A DNA stretch of 64,000 nt from AWTP1-13 sp963775835 (GTDB lineage Bacteria; Pseudomonadota; Alphaproteobacteria; Rhizobiales; Hyphomicrobiaceae), in NCBI GenBank assembly GCA_963775835.1, contig CAVZKV010000002.1, positions 558,001-622,000 of the forward strand, in the 5' to 3' direction. This document shows, in pieces, positions 1-8,964 of the stretch. The position numbers and the translations under genes were made by a program. The notes under the pieces were generated by a model. It searched no databases. It was not told where the DNA came from and worked only from the letters and a program-made list of their open reading frames with translations. Every line of letters starts with the position of its first letter. Positions within the stretch are counted from its first letter, which is position 1.

Positions 1-1
1 C

Positions 2-844
2 TGCCTGTGGTCCTCGGCTACGCCGGCGACCAAGTTGGCGGTCGCAGAGATCGCGGTCGCCGAATTCGTGGCGCTGCGCCTGGCTCTGGCCGCCGTCGCG
101 TTGTGGCTGATCGTGGCCGTGACGGGCGCCAATGCCCGGCTGCGCGGCGTCGGCTGGCGGCCCTTGCTGATGGGCGCCCTGGAGCCAGGCCTGGTAACGC
201 TTGTGGTGTCGCTCGGACTGACCATGACCTCGCCGGTCAATGGCTCGGTGTTCTGGAGCCTGACGCCGCTGCTGATGCCCGTGCTCGGCTACCTCGTGTT
301 GGGAGAGCGCCTGGAGCTCACCGTCCTGGCCGCCGCCGCGTTGGCGTTCGCGGCAACGATGCTGTTGGTGTGGGGACAGAACCAGCACGGTGGCGGCAGT
401 TGGATCGGCGATGTGTGCGTGGCGGGCGGCGTGCTTGCCTCTGCGGCCAACGCCCTGCTCGCCCGCCGCACCGCGCAGGCCGGCGCCAATCCGCTCGTCA
501 CCTCGTGCTGGCAATTGACCTCCGCCTGCCTGGTGGCGGCGCTCCTGCTGGTGCTGCTGCCGGCGACGGGCGTGCACGTGGTGGAGGCGAGCCCGCCGGC
601 GCTGCTGGCGCTCCTCTACCTTGGCCTGGCGGTCTCCGGCGGGGTCTATATTCTGTCGAACTACGCTTTGCGACATATGCCGGTGGGAAGAATGGGGCTT
701 TTCAGTTGCCTGGTGGGCCCCGTCGGCACCGCCATTTCGGCGCTGCTGCTCGGTACCAAGGTCAGCGCCCTCGACCTGGTGGCGCTCGCCATCGTGCTGG
801 GCGCCGTGCTGCTGCCGTCGCTGATCGCCTGGCGCGCGCGCTGA
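2..844 (+). CDS. EamA/DMT-family transporter, 5'-truncated by the window
   Basis: Inner-membrane drug/metabolite transporter of the EamA (DMT) superfamily, which usually has ten helices in two EamA repeats. The frame is open from base 2 and reads LWSSATPATKLAVAEI, a typical first-helix EamA sequence, so the true start lies left of the window. The visible 280 residues are a chain of hydrophobic helices. The second repeat contains the usual GGVYILSNYALRHMPVG segment followed by a last helix and RAR at the C-terminus. The substrate cannot be deduced; family members export amino acids, metabolites or drugs. It ends about 100 bp before an unrelated gene with its own ribosome binding site. Confidence 0.85.
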   Translation, partial: CLWSSATPATKLAVAEIAVAEFVALRLALAAVALWLIVAVTGANARLRGVGWRPLLMGALEPGLVTLVVSLGLTMTSPVNGSVFWSLTPLLMPVLGYLVLGERLELTVLAAAALAFAATMLLVWGQNQHGGGSWIGDVCVAGGVLASAANALLARRTAQAGANPLVTSCWQLTSACLVAALLLVLLPATGVHVVEASPPALLALLYLGLAVSGGVYILSNYALRHMPVGRMGLFSCLVGPVGTAISALLLGTKVSALDLVALAIVLGAVLLPSLIAWRAR

Positions 845-943
845 GCCGCCTTGCCAAGGCCGGGCGCGGCGGCAATCCGAGCTTGCGGGGAGATCGGCCG
901 CTCCCGATACTGAGGTTGGCGGCGCACCGGAGGAGAAAAGAGC

Positions 944-2065
944 GTGGGCACGGGCGTGGGTTTACGGCAGGTGGGGTATTGGGATTGTGCCGGCGGCGGC
1001 CAGGTCGTGGTGGTCGATGGCATCGCCTATATCGGCCACATGCGCAGCCCGCACGGCACCTCGATCGTCGATGTGCGCGATCCCAGCAACGTGAAACTGC
1101 TCGCCAGCATCGACATGCCGCCCGGAGCACACTCGCACAAGGTGCGCGTCGCCAACGGCATCATGCTGGTCAATCACGAGAGCAACGGCGCCGACCCGCG
1201 CCCGTTGCCAGCCGATTTCAAGAGCGGGATGGGCATCTACGATGTCGCCGACCCAGCCAAGCCGCGCGCTCTTCGGCCCTGGACCACCGTCGGCAAGGGC
1301 GTGCACCGCTTCGATTTCGATGGCCGCTACGTCTACCTGTCGCCGACGCTGGAGGGCTACCTCGGCACCATTGTGCTGATCATGGACCTCAAGGACCCGG
1401 CGCGGCCGCAGGACGTCGGCCGTTGGTGGATGCCGGGGCAATGGACGGCGGGAGGTGAAACCCCGAGCTGGGAGCAGGACGCCCATCGCTGTCACCATCC
1501 GCTGCGGCTCGGCAATCGGCTCTACACCAGCTACTGGAAGGGCGGTTTCGTCATTCTCGACATCGACGACATAACGCGCCCCAAGCTAGTGGGCGGCCTC
1601 AACTGGCGCCCGCCCTACGTCTGCCCGACGCACACGGCGCTGCCGCTCCCTTTCGAGATCCGCGGCCGCCGCTACCTGGTCGTCGCCGACGAGGACGTGC
1701 AGCGCGGCGAGCACGATCCGCCGGCCTTCGTCTGGATGGTCGATATCACCGATGAGCACCGGCCGGTGCCGGTCGGCAGCTTCCAGGTCGAGGGCATCGA
1801 AGGCAAACCCCACCCCGTGATGACGGCCTGCCATCAACCTTGCGAGAAGGTGACGGGAAGCGAGATCCCGTTCGCCTGGTTCGCGCACGGCCTGCGCATC
1901 ATCGATGTCGGCAATCCGCACGCGCTGCGCGAGGTTGCCTCCTTTGTTCCCGATGTGCCGCCGGGCGCCGACGCGGTGTCGAGCAACGATCTCACCGTCG
2001 ACGAGCGGGGGCTCATCTATCTGATCGACCGCCGGCGTGGTCTGACCATCGTGGAGCGGACCTGA
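944..2065 (+). CDS. LVIVD-repeat beta-propeller protein
   Basis: A 373-residue protein made of repeated units such as IVDVRDPSNVKLL, IYDVADPAKPRAL, ILDIDDITRPKLV and MVDITDEHRPVPV. These match the LVIVD repeat, predicted to form a beta-propeller. The GTG start at 944 is preceded by GGAGGAG at good spacing. No signal peptide or membrane helix is visible, so it is probably cytoplasmic or exported by an unseen route. The function of the family is unknown. Its position just ahead of hyuB and hyuA on the same strand suggests a shared transcript and a role linked to that substrate. His residues cluster in the HRCHHP and CHQPC segments and could bind metal; that is inference. Confidence 0.8.
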   Translation: MGTGVGLRQVGYWDCAGGGQVVVVDGIAYIGHMRSPHGTSIVDVRDPSNVKLLASIDMPPGAHSHKVRVANGIMLVNHESNGADPRPLPADFKSGMGIYDVADPAKPRALRPWTTVGKGVHRFDFDGRYVYLSPTLEGYLGTIVLIMDLKDPARPQDVGRWWMPGQWTAGGETPSWEQDAHRCHHPLRLGNRLYTSYWKGGFVILDIDDITRPKLVGGLNWRPPYVCPTHTALPLPFEIRGRRYLVVADEDVQRGEHDPPAFVWMVDITDEHRPVPVGSFQVEGIEGKPHPVMTACHQPCEKVTGSEIPFAWFAHGLRIIDVGNPHALREVASFVPDVPPGADAVSSNDLTVDERGLIYLIDRRRGLTIVERT

Positions 2066-2140
2066 ACAAGCGCGCAGCGGCGGCGGCCGGCGGCTTGGCG
2101 GGCGCAGGATAAGGCAAGGACTGTTAGGGAGATGGTGGCG

Positions 2141-3937
2141 ATGGCCGCAAGCGTTGATCCGATCACGCTCGAGCTCTTCAAGAACGCGATTTTTTCGATC
2201 GCCGACGAAATGGCCTTGACCGTGTTTAGGACCACCTATTCCGGCGTGCTGAAGGACAACATGGACTATTCCACCGGCTTTGCCGATGCCGACGGCCGGC
2301 TTGCCGCGCAAGGCCTAACGCTGCCGGGCCACCTGGGTTCGGTGCCGACCGCGATGGCCGCCATTATGCGCCGCTTCGGCGACGATATCGCCGACGGCGA
2401 TGTCTTCATCATGAACGACCCCTTCGAGGGCGGCATGCACCTGCCCGACATCTTTGTCATGAAGCCCCTGTTCCATGCCGGCGAGCGGCTGGCCTTCGCC
2501 TGCACGGTTTGTCATCACTGCGACGTCGGCGGACGTGTGGCCGGCTCGAACGCCTCCGATTCAACGGAAATCTACGCCGAGGGGCTGCGCATCGCGCCCA
2601 TGAAGCTTTATGAGGCGGGCAAGCCCAATGCCACCATCCTGACCTTCATCGAAAAAAACGTGCGCCTGCCGGTGCAGCTGTTCGGCGATTTGCGGGCGCA
2701 GCTTGCCGCCTGCCACATCGCCGAGAAACAGTTCGCCGAGCTGGTGGCGCGCTACGGCGCCCGGACCACCGCCCTCCTGCTGCAGGCAACGATCGACCAT
2801 GCCGAGCGGTTGACGCGGGCCGCGCTCGTCGAGCTGCCCGATGGGGAGTGGAGTTTTGAGGATTGGATCGATGACGATGGCATCGACTACGGCAAGCCGA
2901 TCCGCCTCTTCGTCAGCATCCGCAAACGCGGTGGCCACATGGTCGTGGACTGGACCGGCAGCAACCCCCAGGTGAAGGGCGCCATCAACAATACCCTGTC
3001 GTTCACCAAGGCGGCCTCCTATACGGCCGTGCGCTCGGTGCTGCCGAGCAACATTCCCAACAACGAGGGGGTGTTTCGTGCCATCGAGGTAATTTGCCCG
3101 CCAGGCACGGTGGGCAACGCCGTGTTGCCCGCCGCCTGCGCGGCGCGCGGGCTCACCGGCTTCCGCATGACCGATTGCATGTTCGGTGCCTTGGCGATGA
3201 TGCTGCCCGACAAGGTCAAGGCGGCGGGCGACGGCGGCAATACCGGCATCTCGATCGGCGGCTACGACGGGCAGCGGCGACCCTTCGTCTACGTCGATTT
3301 CACCTGCGGCGCCTGGGGGGCGCGGCCATGGGCGGACGGGCTCGACGGCAACTCGCACATGTTCGCCAATATGGCATCGCATTCCGTCGAGGTGACGGAG
3401 GCCGAGCAGCCAATCTCGCTGCTCGCCTATGAATTCGTGCCGGACAAGGCCGGCGCCGGAAAATATCGCGGCGGCGTGCCGTTTCGGCGCGACTACCGCT
3501 TCAATGAGACCGAAGGGGTCTTGCAAGTGCGCTCCGACCGGCGCGATCACCGGCCGTTCGGCCTTTACGGCGGCAGCCCCGGTGCGCCCTCCGAGAACTA
3601 TCTCAATCCGGAAAGCGAAAACCGCGTCCTGCCCGGCAAGTTCACGATGACGGTCAGGAACGGCGATGTCTTCCGCCACGTGCTCGCCGGGGCCGGCGGT
3701 TGGGGTGACCCGCTCGAACGCGACCCAGAGGCGGTCTTGTGGGACGTGCGCAACGAACTCTTGAGCCCGCGCAAGGCGGCCGCCGACTACGGCGTGGTGA
3801 TCGAGCAGGCGCCCTTGCGCGTCGATCTGGCCGCAACCGCGGCGCGGCGGGCCGAGATCGCCGCCCGGCGCCGCTGGCCGGCGCCGCCGGTCATCCAGCG
3901 CCACGATCCGCTGCCGGCGGCGGACGCGGCGGAGTGA
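2141..3937 (+). CDS. hyuB: Hydantoinase B/oxoprolinase family protein (HyuB)
   Basis: Subunit B of the ATP-dependent hydantoinase/5-oxoprolinase/acetone-carboxylase-like family, which hydrolyses cyclic amides or carboxylates small ketones together with HyuA. The N-terminus DPITLELFKNAIFSIADEM, the FIMNDPFEGGMHLPDIF block and the late AGAGGWGDPLERDP block are family hallmarks. Length (598 residues) is normal. Two in-frame ATGs exist, at 2132 and 2141. AGGGAG ends right against the first, so the second, nine bases downstream, is the better start. HyuA follows after four bases. The substrate is not identifiable from sequence; 5-oxoproline, N-methylhydantoin and related compounds are all possible. 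Confidence 0.93.
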   Translation: MAASVDPITLELFKNAIFSIADEMALTVFRTTYSGVLKDNMDYSTGFADADGRLAAQGLTLPGHLGSVPTAMAAIMRRFGDDIADGDVFIMNDPFEGGMHLPDIFVMKPLFHAGERLAFACTVCHHCDVGGRVAGSNASDSTEIYAEGLRIAPMKLYEAGKPNATILTFIEKNVRLPVQLFGDLRAQLAACHIAEKQFAELVARYGARTTALLLQATIDHAERLTRAALVELPDGEWSFEDWIDDDGIDYGKPIRLFVSIRKRGGHMVVDWTGSNPQVKGAINNTLSFTKAASYTAVRSVLPSNIPNNEGVFRAIEVICPPGTVGNAVLPAACAARGLTGFRMTDCMFGALAMMLPDKVKAAGDGGNTGISIGGYDGQRRPFVYVDFTCGAWGARPWADGLDGNSHMFANMASHSVEVTEAEQPISLLAYEFVPDKAGAGKYRGGVPFRRDYRFNETEGVLQVRSDRRDHRPFGLYGGSPGAPSENYLNPESENRVLPGKFTMTVRNGDVFRHVLAGAGGWGDPLERDPEAVLWDVRNELLSPRKAAADYGVVIEQAPLRVDLAATAARRAEIAARRRWPAPPVIQRHDPLPAADAAE

Positions 3938-3941
3938 GACC

Positions 3942-6030
3942 ATGGTCCTCTATCGCATTGGCGTGGACATCGGCGGCACCTTCACCGATATCGTGCTGTT
4001 CGGCTCCGATGGCAAAATCCACACTCTCAAGATCCCATCGAGCGCCGACGACTACGCCCGCGCCATCGTCGAGGGGCTCGGCCAAGTGTTCGGCGAGAGC
4101 GGTGCGGCGGCCGCCGCCATCGAGGAGATCCGGCACGGGACCACGGTGGCATCCAACGCCATCCTGGAACGCAAGGGTGCGCGCGTCGGCCTGATCACCA
4201 CCGCCGGCTTCAGGGACGTGCTGGAAATCCGCACCTTGCGGATGCCGCGCCTCTACGACCTCGCCTGGAACAAGCCGGAGCCGTTGGTGCCGCGCTACCT
4301 GCGCCAGACCGTGCGCGAGCGCATTGATCACAAGGGCCTTATCGAAGTGGCCCTTACAGCCGCCGACGCCGAGCGCGCGGTTGCGCAGCTGCTGGCCGAG
4401 AAGGTAGAAGCGATCGCGGTGTGTCTGTTGAACTCGTTCGCCAACCCGGCCCACGAACTCATGGTGGGCGACGTCGTCAAGCGCATGGCGCCGCGACTGC
4501 CGCTGTCGATTTCCTACCAGGTCTTGCCGGAAATCAAGGAATACGAGCGCACCTCGACCACGGTGATCAACGCCTACGTGATGCCGATCGTCGCCACCTA
4601 CCTGCACGCCCTGCGCCGGCAGCTGGACGCGGCCGATATTCCCGCCCGCCTTCTGATCATGCAGTCGAACGGTGGCCTGATGACGGACGCGGCGGCGCGC
4701 GAACGGCCCATGCACATCATCGAGTTCGGGTCCCGCCGGCGGCGTGGTGGGTGCCCAGGCTCTGGCCCGCTCGATGGCGGTGGCAAAGATCATCACCTTC
4801 GACATGGGTGGCACCACCGCCAAGGCCTCGATCGTCGAGGACGGTCAGCTGATGCGCGCGCACGAATACGCCGTCGGCGCCGGCATCATGATCGGCTCGC
4901 GGCTGCTGACGGGTGCGGGCTATAGCCTCAAGGTGCCGGCGATCGATCTGGCCGAAGTCGGAGCCGGTGGCGGATCGCACGTTTGGATCGACGCCGGCGG
5001 CAGTCTGCAGGTGGGGCCGGAAAGCGCCGGGGCGTCGCCCGGGCCCGTCTGCTACGGCCAGGGCGGTGACGTGCCAACCATCACGGATGCCAACGTCATC
5101 CTCGGTTTTATCAACCCCAAACATCTGATCGGCGGTGCCCTGCCGCTCGATGCCGAGCGGGCGCAACGGGTGTTCGAGGCGCGCATCGCCAAGCCGCTGG
5201 GCCTTGGCCTCGCCGCGGCGGCCTTCGGTGCCCACGAGATTGCCGCTTCCAACATGATCCGCGCCATCAAGGCGGTCTCGACCGAACGCGGCCGCGATCC
5301 CCGGCAATGTGCGCTGTTTGCCTTTGGCGGCAATGGACCACTGTTTGCCTGCGGCATGGCCCGCGCGCTCGGCATCGAGGAGGTGATCGTGCCCCCCGCG
5401 CCCGGCCTCTTTTCCGCCTTCGGCCTGCTCTGGGCCGAGGTGGAGCATCACTATTCGCGCAGCTTCCGGCGCCGCCTGCGCGGCGCCGATCTCGCCGAAA
5501 TCGAGGCCGCCTGGGGCGCGCTCGCCGGCCAGGCGCTGGCGCAACTTCAAAGCGAAGGCTTCGTGGGCGCACGGGCGCGCTTGCGCCGGTCGGCGGCGCT
5601 GCACTACCACGGGCAGAGCTTCGAGCTCACCGTGCCGGTCCCCGAGCGGCCCTTCGATGCCGAGATGGTCGACTATCTGGAGGACGCTTTCGGGCGTGAG
5701 CACGAGCGCACTTACGGCCACCGCGCCGGCGCCGAGGAGCCCGTCGAACTGGTATCGATCCAGGTCGTGGCTCAGGGTGTGCGCGCGCCGACGGCGGCGC
5801 CCAGCCAGGGCGTGGTGAACCGCCGCGAGCCGCGCTCTAGCCCGCCGCGCCGGGCCTATTTCGGAGCGGCGCACGGCTGGCTCGACACCCCCATCCTGCC
5901 GCGGTCGGCCTTGGCACGAGCCCAAGCAGCCGGCCCGCTCATCCTCGAGGAGTACGATGCCACCTGCGTCGTGCCCCCCGGGGCAACGGCCAGGCTTGAT
6001 GACGGCGGCAACATCAGAATAGTGCTGTAG
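3942..6030 (+). CDS. hyuA: Hydantoinase A/oxoprolinase family protein (HyuA), frameshifted
   Basis: Subunit A (ATPase of the actin-like fold) partnering HyuB. The N-terminus has the phosphate-binding GVDIGGTFTDIVLF motif, the middle has FDMGGTTAKAS, and the C-terminus ends EEYDATCVVPPGA, as expected. The reading frame breaks at 4725-4726: after MHIIE the sequence should read SGPAGGVVGAQAL but is shifted by one extra T. The second part (from about 4727 to 6030) then reads normally. Removing one base gives 695 residues, the usual family length. The whole coding content is otherwise intact, so a sequencing or assembly indel is as likely as a recent mutation. The start ATG lies four bases after hyuB with GGAGTGAG upstream. 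Confidence 0.88.
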
Positions 6031-6127
6031 ACGGCGAGGGCTGCCGGCGCGCCGGGCCGGTCCGACAAGTAACCCGACAGGTAATGCAACTGGCGATCCG
6101 GCGGGCAAAGGGTTGGTGGCGCAGACA

Positions 6128-7493
6128 ATGACGAACTCGCGCATCGAATTCGGAGTATCGCGCACGCACGCGCGGCTCCCTTGAGCTCTATGGCAGGGCG
6201 CGCCAAGCCATTCCGGCAGGGCTCACGCACGATAGCCGCACGCTGCTGCCCTACCCGATCTATGCGGCCAGGGCCGCCGGCAGTCGCAAGTGGGACGTCG
6301 ACGGCAACGAGTATGTCGACTACTTCGGCGGGCACGGCGCCCTCATCATTGGTCACGCGCATCCGGTGGTGACGGCCGCCGTCGAACGCCAGCTCGGGCT
6401 CGGCACGCACTGGGGCGCCTGCCATGAGTTAGAGGTGGTCTGGGCCGAGCGCGTCGCCCGCTTGATCGGGTGTGCGCAACGCGTGCGCTTTACCGCCTCC
6501 GGCACCGAGGCATCGCATCTGGCGCTGCGCCTTGCTCGCGCCTTCACCGGCAAAAGCAAGGTGATCCGCTTTGTCGGGCATTTCCACGGCTGGCACGACG
6601 GGGTTGCTGCCGGCGCCATGTCGCATTTCAGTGGCGGCGTGCCGGCCGGCATTCCCGCGGGGCTCGTCGCCCAAACCCTCCTGTTGCCGGCCGACGATCT
6701 TGCGCGCGTGGCCCAAACGCTCGCCGACGCCAACGACATTGCCGCCATCGTGCTCGAGCCGTCGGGAGCCTCCTGGGGGCAGGTGCCGTTGCCGTCGGGC
6801 TTTCTCGCTGGGCTCAGCCAACTTGCGCGCCAGCACGGCGTCTTGCTGATTTTCGATGAAGTGATAACGGGCTTTCGCTGGTCGCGTGGCGGCGCCCAGG
6901 GGCGCTACGCCATCACGCCGGATCTGTGTATTTTGGCCAAGATCCTGGCCGGTGGGCTGCCCGGCGGCGCCGTCGCCGGCCGCGCGGAGATTCTCGACCA
7001 GCTTGACGCCGGCGCCGCGCAGGCCGCCAAGCGGGAGAAGATCGCTCACCAGGGCACCTTCAACGCCAATCCGTTGTGCGCGGCCGCCGGCGTGGCCACC
7101 CTGAAGATCGTCGAGGAGGAGGAGGTGTGCGCGCAGGCCGAGCGCACCGCCGCCCAGTTGCGCGCGGGCCTGAGGGCAATTTTGGTCGACGAACAGATCC
7201 CCTGGGGGATCTATGGCGAAGCCTCCGCGTTCCTGATCTTCCCCAATCCCCAGCGGCTGGCGATCGATCCTGAGCGCTTCGACCCGCTGCAACTGGGCTT
7301 TGCGGGTCTCAAAGGGGCACGCAATCCCGAACTCTGTCACCGCCTGCGTCTGGCCATGCTCGCCAACGGCGTCGACATCATGGGCGCGCCGGGCGGCCTG
7401 GTGTCCGCCGTGCACGACCAGAGCGACGTGGACCGCACGCTGACGGCCTTTCGCACCGCGGTGCGCTGGCTCAAGGCCGAAGGCGATGTTTAG
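6128..7493 (+). CDS. Class III aminotransferase, glutamate-1-semialdehyde aminomutase-like, frameshift near N-terminus
   Basis: PLP-dependent class III aminotransferase of the HemL-like group. Visible hallmarks are WDVDGNEYVDYFGGHGALIIGHAHP near the N-terminus, RFTASGTEASHLALRLAR (phosphate-binding), VLEPSGAS, FDEVITGFRWSRGG (PLP Asp) and LAKILAGGLPGGAVAGR with the Schiff-base Lys in LAKILAG. Family-like sequence continues upstream of any in-frame start to about 6153, where the frame has no start codon. The ATG at 6128 (MTNSRIEF) joins it only if one G of the GG at 6152-6153 is removed, giving 454 residues. Because it sits in a hydantoinase operon rather than with haem genes, it is probably a catabolic transaminase rather than HemL. 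Confidence 0.85.
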
Positions 7494-7530
7494 GAGAGCT
7501 TAGGGCTGCAACGCAAATAAGGAGTGCGCG

Positions 7531-8205
7531 ATGGGTACCAGGATCGGATTTGGCCGGGCGGATGGTCGGACGGCGGAAGGCTACCTTGCCAAGGCTGGAG
7601 GCGCCCGCGCTCCGGGGGTGGTGGTGATCCAGGAGTGGTGGGGGCTGCAGGATCAGATCAAGGGCATTTGTGATCGCCTGGCGCTCGCGGGCTACGATGC
7701 CTTGGCGCCCGATCTTTATGCCGGCACGGTTGTGCCCTATCACGACACCGAGGCGGCCGGGCGGGAGATGAACTCGCTCAATTTCCTCGAGGCCACCGAT
7801 CAGGTGGTGCGCGGCGCCGCCCAGTTTCTCAAGCGCACGGGGGCGAAGGTGGGCCTGACCGGGTTCTGCCTCGGCGGCGCGGTCACCATTCTCGGCGCCT
7901 GCCGCATTTCCGAGCTCACGGCGGCCGTCGCCTTCTATGGGTTGCCACCGGAGACCGTCGCCTCGGCCAAGGACGTGAGGGTGCCCTTCCAGGGACACTT
8001 CGCCAATCGCGACGACTGGTGCACGCCGGCCGCGGTCGACAAGTTCGAGGCCGAGCTCAAGGCTGCCGGCAAGACGGCGGAAATCTTTCGCTATGACGCC
8101 GACCATGCCTTCGTCAACGAGCAGCGCGACGTGCATGACCGCGCCGCCGCCGAACTGGCCTGGGAGCGAATGTTGGCCTTCTGGTCGCAGCATTTGAGCA
8201 AATGA
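7531..8205 (+). CDS. Dienelactone hydrolase family protein
   Basis: Cytosolic alpha/beta hydrolase of the dienelactone hydrolase (carboxymethylenebutenolidase) family, 224 residues, the normal length. The catalytic triad is visible: Cys113 in GFCLGG (nucleophile), Asp in NRDDW and His in DADHAF. The QEWWG segment that holds the glutamate controlling the Cys is also present. Start ATG has AAGGAG six bases upstream. It is co-directional with the preceding aminotransferase (gap 37 bp), so it may belong to the same transcript. The natural substrate is unknown; members cleave lactones of chlorocatechol pathways but many act on other esters. Confidence 0.9.
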   Translation: MGTRIGFGRADGRTAEGYLAKAGGARAPGVVVIQEWWGLQDQIKGICDRLALAGYDALAPDLYAGTVVPYHDTEAAGREMNSLNFLEATDQVVRGAAQFLKRTGAKVGLTGFCLGGAVTILGACRISELTAAVAFYGLPPETVASAKDVRVPFQGHFANRDDWCTPAAVDKFEAELKAAGKTAEIFRYDADHAFVNEQRDVHDRAAAELAWERMLAFWSQHLSK

Positions 8206-8240
8206 GCCCCGAGCCGAGCGACGCGCTCTGCCGGCGCCGC

Positions 8241-8273
8241 GGCCAGACAAGGGCCAGACAAGGGCCAGACAAG
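8241..8273. repeat. 11-bp tandem repeat, three perfect copies
   Basis: The unit ggccagacaag occurs three times in a row without mismatch, then decays into related gcaggcgagacagcgag sequence to about 8305. It fills the gap between the dienelactone hydrolase and MocA-like genes and has no coding sense. Confidence 0.9.
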
Positions 8274-8331
8274 CAGGCGAGACAGCGAGCCAGGCAAGCA
8301 AGCGAGATTTTAAGGTGAGGATGGGCAAGCC

Positions 8332-8943
8332 TTGGCCGAGATAATCCCCGTTGCCGCCATCGTGCTGGCCGCCGGACGTTCGAGCCGCATGGGCAACGAC
8401 AACAAGCTCCTGTGCGAGGTCGCCGGCAAGCCGATGCTGCGCCATGCGGTCGAGAGCGCACTTGCCAGCGCTGCTCGGCCCGTGCTGGTGGTGACCGGGC
8501 ACCAGCAGCCTCAGATCGAGGCGGCGCTCGCCGGTCTCGATGTCACCATTGTCGCCAATCCCGCCTACGCCAGCGGCCTTAGCAGCTCGCTGAAGGCCGG
8601 CATTGGCGCCTTGCCGCGCCAAATCGGGGGTGTGCTGGTGGCGCTCGGCGACATGCCGCTGGTCCGGCCGGCACACCTTGATTGCCTGATCGCGGCGTTC
8701 TTGGCCGCGCAGGGGCAAGCGATCATCGTGCCCACCCATCGGGGGCAGCGTGGCAACCCGGTGCTGTGGCCGGCGGCGTGCTTTGCCGAGATGCTGCGGC
8801 TCAAGGGCGATGCCGGCGCCCGGCAGTTGTTTGCCGCTCACGCCGGGCTGATCCGGGAAGTGCCCCTCGATGCCGCCGCCATTCTTGAGGACATCGACAC
8901 GCCCGAGGCCCTGGCCCACCTGCGCCAAGGCCTAGGTCGCTGA
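8332..8943 (+). CDS. MocA-like NTP-transferase (molybdenum cofactor cytidylyltransferase family)
   Basis: A 203-residue nucleotidyltransferase of the MobA/MocA fold. The N-terminal AAIVLAAGRSSRMG is the nucleotide-binding signature, followed by NKLL, GDMPLV (metal-binding Asp) and HRGQRGNPVLWP near the end. In this family the enzyme adds CMP or GMP to molybdopterin. The RGQRGNP block favours MocA-like cytidylyltransferase over MobA. The start is a TTG at 8332 because no ATG or GTG is in frame before the motif; AGGTGAGG lies upstream. No molybdoenzyme gene adjoins it, so the exact role is unclear. Confidence 0.83.
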   Translation: MAEIIPVAAIVLAAGRSSRMGNDNKLLCEVAGKPMLRHAVESALASAARPVLVVTGHQQPQIEAALAGLDVTIVANPAYASGLSSSLKAGIGALPRQIGGVLVALGDMPLVRPAHLDCLIAAFLAAQGQAIIVPTHRGQRGNPVLWPAACFAEMLRLKGDAGARQLFAAHAGLIREVPLDAAAILEDIDTPEALAHLRQGLGR

Positions 8944-8964
8944 GCGGTCGGGCGCAAGCGCGCT

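Noticed and set aside
2561..3943. 460-codon minus-strand ORF opposite hyuB
   Set aside because: Antisense shadow of a high-GC gene; no motif, no ribosome binding site, and hyuB is strongly conserved on the other strand.
4721..4745. Programmed frameshift in hyuA
   Set aside because: No slippery heptamer or following structure is evident, and HyuA is not known to use recoding; an indel is simpler.
4717..6165. 482-codon minus-strand ORF opposite hyuA
   Set aside because: Shadow frame; His/Arg/Gly-rich composition without family features.
7471..8928. 485-codon minus-strand ORF opposite the dienelactone hydrolase and MocA-like genes
   Set aside because: Spans two genes and their intergenic repeat; it is a composition artefact.
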